Position numbers and translations under genes: made by a program. This document shows, in pieces, positions 58,092 through 64,000 of a DNA stretch of 64,000 nt (positions within the stretch are counted from its first letter, which is position 1; the number at the start of each line of letters is the position of its first letter). The notes below the pieces were generated by a model. That model was not told the origin of the DNA. It ran no database searches and saw only the letters and a program-made list of their open reading frames with translations. This stretch comes from an uncultured Thermofilaceae archaeon (GTDB lineage Archaea > Thermoproteota > Thermoprotei > Thermofilales > Thermofilaceae): positions 1 through 64,000 of the forward strand of contig CALHPJ010000015.1 of NCBI GenBank assembly GCA_938036345.1. Direction: 5' to 3'.

Positions 58092-59114
58092 ATGAAAGCG
58101 CTCGTACTCTACGGTGTTAGGGATTTAAGGCTTGAAGAAGCTCCGATTCCCCGGGTCAGCGACGGGGAGGTTCTGATCAGGGTGGGCTCCTGCGGCATAT
58201 GCGGCACCGACCTCCATTTCTACAGAGGCGAGTGGAGGGTTAAGCTCCCCCTAATCCCAGGTCACGAGTTCTCCGGTACTGTGGAGGAAACTGGACCGGG
58301 GGTGAGCTGGCTTAGAGAGGATGTGAAGGTGGTTGCTGAGCCGAACATAACCTGCGGGCACTGCTACCACTGCCGCTCAAAGGATCGAAACTTCTATTGT
58401 GCAAACGTGAGGGCTGTCGGCGTGGACGTAGACGGTGCTTTCGCGGAGTACGTGAAGGTTCCTGCGAGCAACGTTTACGAGGTACCGTCGTGGATGAGCT
58501 ACGAGGAGGCGGCTCTGATCGAGCCCATAGCGTGCTGCCTCAGGGGGCTCTACAACGTCCGCCTGGAGGCGGGGGACACGGTAGCGGTTGTGGGCGCGGG
58601 GCCCATAGGCCTGTTAATGATTCAACTGACCAAGCTGTGGGGGGCTTCGAAGGTATACGCCGTGGACCTCGTCGAGAAAAGGCTCGCACTAGCCAGGGAG
58701 CTGGGAGCTGATATGGTGGTTAACGCCAGCCGCGAAAACCCTGTTGAGGCCATATTCAGCGACTCGGATGGGCTCGGCGTGGACGTAGCCATAGAGGCGG
58801 TTGGCAGCTCGAAGGCTATTGAAACCGCCATCAAGGTGGCACGGAGGGGTGGTAGGGTGCTAGTCTTCGGCGTGGCGCCCGAAAACGACGTACTGCAGGT
58901 GAGGCCTTTCGAGCTTTACGAGAAGGAGCTTGCTATATACTCGTCTTACAGGAGCCCGTACACTTTCCAGCGCGCGGTGAGGGTAGCGGCTTCACGTAGG
59001 CTTGCGTTGCGCCCAATCATAAGCCACGTCTTACCGCTCGGGAAGGGACCGGATGCATTCAGGATGCTCGACGAGAGGAGGGAGGAGGCCGTTAAGGTCG
59101 TGTTGAAGCCTTAA
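58092..59114 (+). CDS. Zinc-containing alcohol/sorbitol/threonine-type dehydrogenase (MDR)
   Basis: 340 residues: catalytic zinc ligands in 'GSCGICGTDLHFYRGEW' and 'PGHEFSGTVEETG'; structural zinc Cys in 'NITCGHCYHCRSKDRNFYC'; third catalytic ligand region 'ALIEPIACCLRG'; coenzyme fold 'VAVVGAGPIGLLMIQL' and 'YAVDLVEKRLALARELGAD' (Asp suggests NAD). Oxidises a polyol, secondary alcohol or L-threonine. Only 12 bp separate it from the helicase stop, so co-transcription is likely though the functions are unrelated. ATG 58092. Confidence 0.9.
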   Translation: MKALVLYGVRDLRLEEAPIPRVSDGEVLIRVGSCGICGTDLHFYRGEWRVKLPLIPGHEFSGTVEETGPGVSWLREDVKVVAEPNITCGHCYHCRSKDRNFYCANVRAVGVDVDGAFAEYVKVPASNVYEVPSWMSYEEAALIEPIACCLRGLYNVRLEAGDTVAVVGAGPIGLLMIQLTKLWGASKVYAVDLVEKRLALARELGADMVVNASRENPVEAIFSDSDGLGVDVAIEAVGSSKAIETAIKVARRGGRVLVFGVAPENDVLQVRPFELYEKELAIYSSYRSPYTFQRAVRVAASRRLALRPIISHVLPLGKGPDAFRMLDERREEAVKVVLKP

Positions 59115-59162
59115 AGCCCCGCTAGGTTTAGCAAGATAACGTTGGGGGTTGCTTTGCCGGCG

Positions 59163-60914
59163 GTGATTAAGGAGGTAATCCTGGAGAACTTCATGTCGTA
59201 CAGGTATGCTAGGATACCGCTTTCTCCGGGCATCAACATCATCACGGGGCCCAATGGGTCGGGTAAGTCAAGCATACTCCTGGGCATAGCCGTGGCGCTC
59301 GGCCAGACGTACACCGAGCGCGGTAGGAGGCTGAGCGATCTAATCAGAAGGGGGGAGGAGGTAGCCAGGGTCACCGTGGTCTTCGACAACAGGCCATCTG
59401 ATGGCCGCAGGCCGTTCCCTCAGTTCAGGAGCGACGACGTATTCTTCACGAGGTACGTCAGGTCGGACGGCGAGTACTGGCATGAAGTTAACGGGAGGCC
59501 GGTTTCCAAGCTTGAGGTGCGGAGGTATCTTTCCAGCGTGGGGCTCGACCCGGACAACGCGCTGATAATCATGCACCAGAGCATGGTGGAGGAGTTCGCC
59601 TTTGTAACGCCGGAGGAGAGGCTGCAGCTACTGGAGGGCGCTGTCGGGCTTAAGGGCTACAGGGATCGGGTTCTCTCAGCCATCAAAATGTTGGAGTCCA
59701 TCGGCAGGGAGGAGGCGGAGGTTAAGGAGACTTTAGAGAGAGCTCGCGACGCGCTCAGTCGCTGGAGTGAGCTTTACGAGAAGTACAAGGCAAGGAGGGA
59801 GCTTGAGGGGAAGCTGGCTAAGCTGAACGCGGAGCTGGCATGGGCCCGGGTGCGGGACGCGGCTGCGGAGCTGAGCGACGTGGAGGCCGCGATGGGGGAG
59901 CTGGAGAGGGAGCTGCAGGGTATCGAGGAGGAGATCGGCAAACTGAGAGTTAAGGAGGGGGAAGTCAGGGAGTTGATCGAGAGAGGGGAGGGGGACATCC
60001 TGAGGGGGGCGATCGAGCTTAGAGAGGGGTTGAGAAGGCTCAGGGGCCTCTGGGGCGAGCTCGTTGAGCTGGTATCGAGCACTAGAGTTAAGGAGTTCGA
60101 GAAAAGGCTTATCCTCACCGAGCTGGAGGGGTTGAAGGTTAAGCGCCGCCGACTTGCCGAGAGGGTTGAGGCGCTTAGGGCGAAGGCAATCGAAGCGGGG
60201 GAGGAGGTTTCGACCAACCGGGCTATTGAGGAGATCGAGGAGGAGGTTAGAAGGGTTGAGCTGGAGATAGCGGCTCTAGGCTCTGTACCGGTGGAGGTCG
60301 AGGAGGTTTACTCGAAGTACAGGGAGTCCTACGAAGACCTGCTTAGAAGACTCGAGGAGCTGGAGGCCAACAAGAAGAAGCTTTCCGAGGAGCTCGAGAA
60401 GAGGGTCGGCATATGGAGGGAGAAGATCGAGGCGGTGGTCTCGGACGTGGACGCCACTTTCAGGAAAATGCTCGAGAGCGTGGGTGCCTCGGGGGGCGTG
60501 CGGTTAGTGTACGAGCATGGGGTGGAGAAAGCCGGCTTGGAGATTCAGGCGGGTTTCGGTGAAGCTAAACCCGTTCCCTTCAACCCCCTAGCCTTGAGCG
60601 GAGGCGAGAGAACAACAGTTATTATGTGCTTTTTCCTAGCTTTGCAAAACCACGTTAAATCCCCTCTGAGGGCCATCGACGAGTTCGACGTACACATGGA
60701 CCCGCGCAACAGGGATGCCGTGCTGGCGATGATATTCGAGCTCGCCTCCGCGAACCCGGGTACACAGTACGTGGTGATCACCCCGGGGCTGCTAACCAGG
60801 TTGCCTCAAGGCGCCAACGTGATAATAGCGCAAAAAGTTAAGGGTAGGTCGCTGGTATCCGTTGCTAAGGTGCCCGGCGGTGTCGGCGGAGGAAAGGCTG
60901 AGAGAGCTGCTTAG
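59163..60914 (+). CDS. Compact SMC-like ATPase with very short coiled coil
   Basis: 583 residues. N-terminal head: 'VIKEVILENFMSYRYARIPLSPGINIITGPNGSGKSS' (Walker A 29-36), 'YTERGRRLSDLIRRGEEVARVTVVF', 'IIMHQSMVEEF' (Q-loop) and 'LLEGAVGLKGYRDRV' (SMC D-box neighbourhood). Coiled coil about 158-430 in two arms, too short for the usual hinge and with no CxxC zinc hook, so not Rad50. C-terminal head: 'VEEVYSKYRESYEDLLRRLEEL', signature LSGGERT (478-484), Walker B 'LRAIDEFDVHMD'. The 'GQTYTERGRRLSDLIR' form resembles Smc5/6 more than condensin. GTG 59163 sits about 27 bp after 'agataac'. It overlaps the next gene by 35 bp. Confidence 0.75.
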   Translation: MIKEVILENFMSYRYARIPLSPGINIITGPNGSGKSSILLGIAVALGQTYTERGRRLSDLIRRGEEVARVTVVFDNRPSDGRRPFPQFRSDDVFFTRYVRSDGEYWHEVNGRPVSKLEVRRYLSSVGLDPDNALIIMHQSMVEEFAFVTPEERLQLLEGAVGLKGYRDRVLSAIKMLESIGREEAEVKETLERARDALSRWSELYEKYKARRELEGKLAKLNAELAWARVRDAAAELSDVEAAMGELERELQGIEEEIGKLRVKEGEVRELIERGEGDILRGAIELREGLRRLRGLWGELVELVSSTRVKEFEKRLILTELEGLKVKRRRLAERVEALRAKAIEAGEEVSTNRAIEEIEEEVRRVELEIAALGSVPVEVEEVYSKYRESYEDLLRRLEELEANKKKLSEELEKRVGIWREKIEAVVSDVDATFRKMLESVGASGGVRLVYEHGVEKAGLEIQAGFGEAKPVPFNPLALSGGERTTVIMCFFLALQNHVKSPLRAIDEFDVHMDPRNRDAVLAMIFELASANPGTQYVVITPGLLTRLPQGANVIIAQKVKGRSLVSVAKVPGGVGGGKAERAA

Positions 60915-61620
60915 CGAGCTCGTAGAAACAGTTAAGGCCTCGCCAGACCCCTTCAAGGTGAGAGTACGCGAGTTTCTAGAGGAGCTAGCGAGACTTTTAC
61001 CGCGGGCAGATCTGGAGGGGCTTCAGCTGGACGCGGAGGTGCTCTACAGGCTTGCCGAGGTTGTCCAGAGGCAGGAAAAGTGGCTCGTAAGTGAGGCTAC
61101 CGCGTTCGCTTTGGGTAGGTTCCTGGCGGCGCTCAAGGTGCGCGTCCTCAGCGAAAGCGAGCTCGCGGAGGGGCTTCTCGAGGCCTGGAGGCCCATCGTC
61201 GAGCTCGAGCAGGTCACTTACGCGGAGATCTTAAGGGCGTTCGAGTACGTGGAGGGTAGCAGGAAGTTCGCGCTTGAGCCAGAGGAGGAGCCCGCTAAGT
61301 TGCTGAGCTTCGATGATGTAGCTGGGCTGGGGGTTCTCTCAGAGAGGGAGTTCGCGGAGCTGCTAGAGGAGGTAAGGGAGAAACTGAACAGTTTGATAAG
61401 CGGGCGGGACGTAGTCAAGTACAGCGAGGCCGTGAGGGGGGGAGATTTCTACGAGACGTACGTGCGGGCTTACGCCCTCTCTTACCTTTCAACTTTAGGC
61501 GAATTCGACGTAGTGTACGACCCCTTCAGCGACGAGTTTTACGTAGCGAGAGCCGGAGCAGAGGGGGAGTTCTCATCCGTTGCTATACACCTGGGAAAGG
61601 TCGTTGGCAATGCCGGCTAG
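60880..61620 (+). CDS. Unrecognised protein encoded with the SMC-like ATPase (kleisin-like candidate)
   Basis: 246 residues, mainly helical and acidic. It has an N-terminal helical bundle ('SAEERLRELLSELVETVKASPDPFKVRVREFLEELARLLP'), a central 'LLEAWRPIVELEQVTYAEILRAFEYVEGSRKF' and an alpha/beta C-terminus ('ETYVRAYALSYLSTLGEFDVVYDPFSDEFYV'). No motif assigns it to a known family. GTG 60880 lies inside the SMC-like gene and its stop at 61620 lies inside the next gene, so the three are translationally coupled. Between an SMC and a winged-helix gene, the position is that of a kleisin in smc-scpA-scpB operons; this is an analogy from context only. Confidence 0.6.
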   Translation: MSAEERLRELLSELVETVKASPDPFKVRVREFLEELARLLPRADLEGLQLDAEVLYRLAEVVQRQEKWLVSEATAFALGRFLAALKVRVLSESELAEGLLEAWRPIVELEQVTYAEILRAFEYVEGSRKFALEPEEEPAKLLSFDDVAGLGVLSEREFAELLEEVREKLNSLISGRDVVKYSEAVRGGDFYETYVRAYALSYLSTLGEFDVVYDPFSDEFYVARAGAEGEFSSVAIHLGKVVGNAG

Positions 61621-62194
61621 AGTTCCCTCAGAAAAGCTGAGGAGGGCGGCGAAGCTGCTGCTGTACAGAAGTAGGGCGAAGCCGGGGGTGCGCGGCTGGG
61701 AGCTGGCCAAGCTCGTCGGCAAGGATTACCTGGATGTCGTGAAGGCCTTGAACACCCTCCTCGACACCCTGGGCCTCGAGGTGATCGCTATCGACGACGA
61801 AGGTAAGAGGCTGAAGCTCGAGGGCGACCCGCGCAGCGCCCTTTTCCTAGTCGTGTTAAAGGAGCCTCTAACCCTCCAGGAGGCAAGGAGTGTTGGCTGG
61901 CGAGTAGACGATTTAGCGGTGCTGTCCGCCTCTCTGCTTTACCTACTCGCTAAAGGCGGTAAAGCCCCGCGGGGCGATCTTGTAAACATGCTGAAAGCCA
62001 AGTTCCGCGGACCGAGGCTCAGCTACGCACTGGACAGGCTCTTCAGGCTCGGCTACCTCGAGGAGGAGGACGAGCAGGTGAAAATCGGCTGGCGGTCGAG
62101 AGTAGAGGTTAACCTCGACAAGCTCGTGGGCTTCAGCGGGCTCCCGAGCGGCGGGCAAGCCCCTCGAGAGAGCTCCGAATCCTCTCCTTCCTAG
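61610..62194 (+). CDS. Winged-helix protein encoded with the SMC-like ATPase (ScpB/KITE-like candidate)
   Basis: 194 residues with two winged-helix-like units: residues 5-75 ('SEKLRRAAKLLLYRSRAKPGVRGWELAKLVGKDYLDVVKALNTLLDTLGLEVIAID') and 100-175 ('LSASLLYLLAKGGKAPRGDLVNMLKAKFRGPRLSYALDRLFRLGYLEEEDEQVKIG'). Tandem winged helices are the architecture of ScpB, MukE and Nse1/Nse3 (KITE) subunits of SMC complexes. The Ser/Pro-rich tail may be disordered. ATG 61610 overlaps the preceding gene by 11 bp; its 3' end overlaps the convergent lhr gene by 62 bp. Confidence 0.65.
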   Translation: MPARVPSEKLRRAAKLLLYRSRAKPGVRGWELAKLVGKDYLDVVKALNTLLDTLGLEVIAIDDEGKRLKLEGDPRSALFLVVLKEPLTLQEARSVGWRVDDLAVLSASLLYLLAKGGKAPRGDLVNMLKAKFRGPRLSYALDRLFRLGYLEEEDEQVKIGWRSRVEVNLDKLVGFSGLPSGGQAPRESSESSPS

Positions 62195-64000
62195 CGACCC
62201 ATATGGCTTTGAAAAGCGCTTCCCTATCCCCTCTAAAGCCTGAAAGCAGCTTCCCAATCTCTCTGAAGCTTAGGCCAGCCGCCCTGGCCAAGACGCCGTA
62301 GCTTTTGAAGTTCCGCAGGATTTCGACGCTTGCCCAGAAGGACCTGCAGCCCCGCCCCCTCCTAGCCTTTAAGCACCTGCTAGCCTTAGCCGCTATCTCC
62401 TCCTCAGACACGGTATCGAATGCCAGCTCGCCCGAGCCGCAGTGAGGGCACTCGATATCTCTCTCGAGCTCTGCGATGGGGCGCTCGAACACCGCTCCAC
62501 ACTCTACGCAGCAGAAGGCGGCAAAGGACTGCAGGAGCTTGGCCTTGAATAGCGCATAGGATAGGAGCTCTCTCCTCTCCGGCAGAGACGGCTCCAAACC
62601 CTCTCTAAGCGTTCTCTCGCTCTCCACGGCCAGCGGTGTAGGCCCCTTAACCGCCGCTATCGCAATCCCCCCCTTTGCCACCTCGGATACCACCCTCAAG
62701 GCGTTGTCAATGTCCAGATCCTTCTGCATGACCTCCTTTAGGGCCTCCTCATACACAGGGGTGTCCTTCAGCGCGGCCGCGATTCTATCCAGGTCGCCTC
62801 GTGTCAACCTGGCATCCGGAGCTATCACGCCCATCCTCCTGGCAACCTGCTGCAGCCTCCATCTGAAGGCTCTGCTATCCTCTACGGCCGCCCTGAGGTT
62901 TCTTACGAAATCCTCCTCGCTGACCTCCTTCAGCGCGCGTGCAACCTCCTCTGCCCCGATGCCCTCGCACCTGACGACTATCCTGTAGGGTTTCTCGGAC
63001 GAGTAGACGGGGATGCCGACCCTGCGTGCTAGCTTGTACGCCAGGTACTTCCCCAAAGCCCTGTTCACCCTATTGCCGAAGTGCGCATGCACAACCACCA
63101 TCCCCTCCTTCACCTCTTCAACAAGTATCAGCTTGTCGCTGGGCACGGGGAATCCCTTAATCGCGGTCTCGTACACGGGTCTCAGCGCCTTCTCGAAAAC
63201 TCTTGGGCTCACCCCGTAATCGCCAGCCAGCTGCTCCGCCAGGTCCCTAAGCGGGACGCCTTGAAGAGCCTTCTCGCCAGCGAGGCCCCTGAGCTGCCCA
63301 ACCTCCCTGGCCACCTCTATGGGGACCGGTATCTCCTCGCCTACCCAGCTGGGAATAGCGCTGCTGTAATCGTCGACTGGCTCAACGTACACGGCATCCT
63401 CCGACAGCAATACCACCTCCCACGGCCTACCGGCGACTATGAAGCGGGCTCCGACCTCGCAGTACTCCGAGACGAAGTAGTCGTCCAGGATCCCTACCGG
63501 GTCCCCGGTGGACCGGTCTATCACATAGTACTGCTTTACGTCGGGTATCGTTGAGAGAGCTGAGAAAAAGTACTCGTAGCTCCTCCTGCCCGCTGGTCTT
63601 AACCGCCCACCGGCAGTTCGCAGCAGGCCGATGCTTTCCATGAACTCGATAACCCGCTTCAGCTCCTCGAACTCAAGGCTCCTGAACGGCTCCGAGGAGG
63701 TTGCGATTTCATAGGCCTCGTCCATGGTCACCGAGTCAGAGATCGCCAAGCCAACCAGCTCGTGCGCCAGCACGTCCAGCGGCTTTGAGGGCGCTTGGGA
63801 CGGCTCCACCAGCTCCTTCTCCAGTCTGGCCTTCAGCACTATGCTTTCGAGCGCGTCGTCGCTATCACCGACAACGATCACGCCGTGGCTTAGCTTGTCC
63901 AGGCTGTGCCCTGCTCTGCCAACCCTCTGAACAAGCCTCCGAACCTCGTGCGGCGAGTTGTACTGGACCACCAGGTCCACGTAGCCTATGTCTATCCCCA
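62133..64000 (-). CDS. lhr: Lhr-type large helicase, C-terminal two thirds (5' end outside window)
   Basis: About 621 residues are visible. The first ones, 'GIDIGYVDLVVQYNSPHEVRRLVQRVGRAGHS', are helicase motifs V and VI in the Lhr form, so the motor's first RecA domain lies beyond 64000. Then come winged-helix and Lhr-core regions ('DEAYEIATSSEPFRSLEFEELKRVIEFMESIGLL', 'DRSTGDPVGILDDYFVSEYCEVGARFIVAGRPWEVV', 'LVEEVKEGMVVVHAHFGNRVNRALGKYLA') and a C-terminal zinc ribbon 'CVECGAVFERPIAELERDIECPHCGS'. Lhr unwinds branched DNA and RNA:DNA hybrids with 3'-5' polarity and is linked to repair. Convergent and overlapping with the winged-helix gene. Confidence 0.92.
   Translation of the reverse strand, partial: GIDIGYVDLVVQYNSPHEVRRLVQRVGRAGHSLDKLSHGVIVVGDSDDALESIVLKARLEKELVEPSQAPSKPLDVLAHELVGLAISDSVTMDEAYEIATSSEPFRSLEFEELKRVIEFMESIGLLRTAGGRLRPAGRRSYEYFFSALSTIPDVKQYYVIDRSTGDPVGILDDYFVSEYCEVGARFIVAGRPWEVVLLSEDAVYVEPVDDYSSAIPSWVGEEIPVPIEVAREVGQLRGLAGEKALQGVPLRDLAEQLAGDYGVSPRVFEKALRPVYETAIKGFPVPSDKLILVEEVKEGMVVVHAHFGNRVNRALGKYLAYKLARRVGIPVYSSEKPYRIVVRCEGIGAEEVARALKEVSEEDFVRNLRAAVEDSRAFRWRLQQVARRMGVIAPDARLTRGDLDRIAAALKDTPVYEEALKEVMQKDLDIDNALRVVSEVAKGGIAIAAVKGPTPLAVESERTLREGLEPSLPERRELLSYALFKAKLLQSFAAFCCVECGAVFERPIAELERDIECPHCGSGELAFDTVSEEEIAAKASRCLKARRGRGCRSFWASVEILRNFKSYGVLARAAGLSFREIGKLLSGFRGDREALFKAIWVARKERIRSSLEGLARRSGAR

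Noticed and set aside
59163-60914. Rad50 assignment
   Set aside because: No CxxC zinc hook, no neighbouring mre11, and the total length is far below Rad50; the C-terminal approach helix is SMC-like.

Overview
This 64 kb window is a GC-rich (roughly 60%) archaeal chromosome segment, most likely from a thermophilic Thermoproteota (crenarchaeal) organism; a Thermofilum-like lineage is my guess, not a demonstrated assignment. The archaeal evidence is an archaeal-type PEP carboxylase, FEN1 with a C-terminal PIP box, a Hef-like DExH helicase, an Lhr-type helicase, a Thermotoga/crenarchaeal-size AdoMet decarboxylase, a minimal SufCBD set, and TATA-like boxes 24-30 bp upstream of start codons. Many starts are GTG or TTG with no room for a leader, so leaderless transcription appears to be common. 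I found no tRNA, rRNA, CRISPR array or intact transposon.

Layout. 1-13800: a glycan and peptide catabolism block with a GH123-like hydrolase, a sugar isomerase-like TIM barrel, a phosphatase-HD fusion, a serine beta-lactamase-like hydrolase, an AGE-family epimerase, a GH42-like protein, a GH94-type phosphorylase and an M20 amidohydrolase. 13988-15270: a flavin reductase and a decayed vapBC toxin-antitoxin pair. 15368-18401: two overlapping membrane genes that look like complementary halves of an IPCT/DIPPS-type phospholipid enzyme. 18512-21743: sufC-sufB-sufD. 21894-28277: a coiled-coil protein, an isomerase, a LctP-type permease, a C69 peptidase, a 2-hydroxyacid dehydrogenase and an HpcH/HpaI aldolase. 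28413-31170: an unrecognised pair (winged-helix protein plus P-loop ATPase) followed by a remarkable 159-nt rod-like inverted repeat with its own TATA-like box, a candidate new non-coding RNA. 31731-36614: an ABC exporter, a kinase-like phosphotransferase, a GNAT enzyme, and a frameshifted HExxH metallopeptidase. 36889-41997: PEP carboxylase facing pyruvate kinase, a DUF72 protein, a small HMA protein and an alpha/beta hydrolase. 42394-43531: a decayed cluster of small membrane proteins. 43709-49708: a DUF72-SWIM fusion, FEN1, an AT-rich OsmC gene, rearranged debris with a long inverted repeat, an MDR dehydrogenase and a hydrolase-membrane fusion. 49850-55388: a second glycan block (surface protein, GHL-type hydrolase, cyclase, GH42). 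55403-64000: AdoMetDC, Hef-like helicase, a zinc alcohol dehydrogenase, a three-gene operon with a very short SMC-like ATPase, and the 3' part of lhr.

How the genes fit together. The two glycan blocks suggest life on plant, microbial or animal polysaccharide-derived oligosaccharides, with phosphorolysis (GH94) and epimerisation feeding glycolysis; PEP carboxylase and pyruvate kinase then divide PEP between anaplerosis and ATP yield. The DNA-maintenance genes (FEN1, Hef-like, Lhr, SMC-like) lie mainly at the right end. The strongest candidates for undescribed biology are the mini-SMC operon (59163-62194), the rod RNA (31012-31170), the winged-helix/ATPase pair (28413-30975), and the complementary-decay IPCT/DIPPS-like pair (15368-18401).
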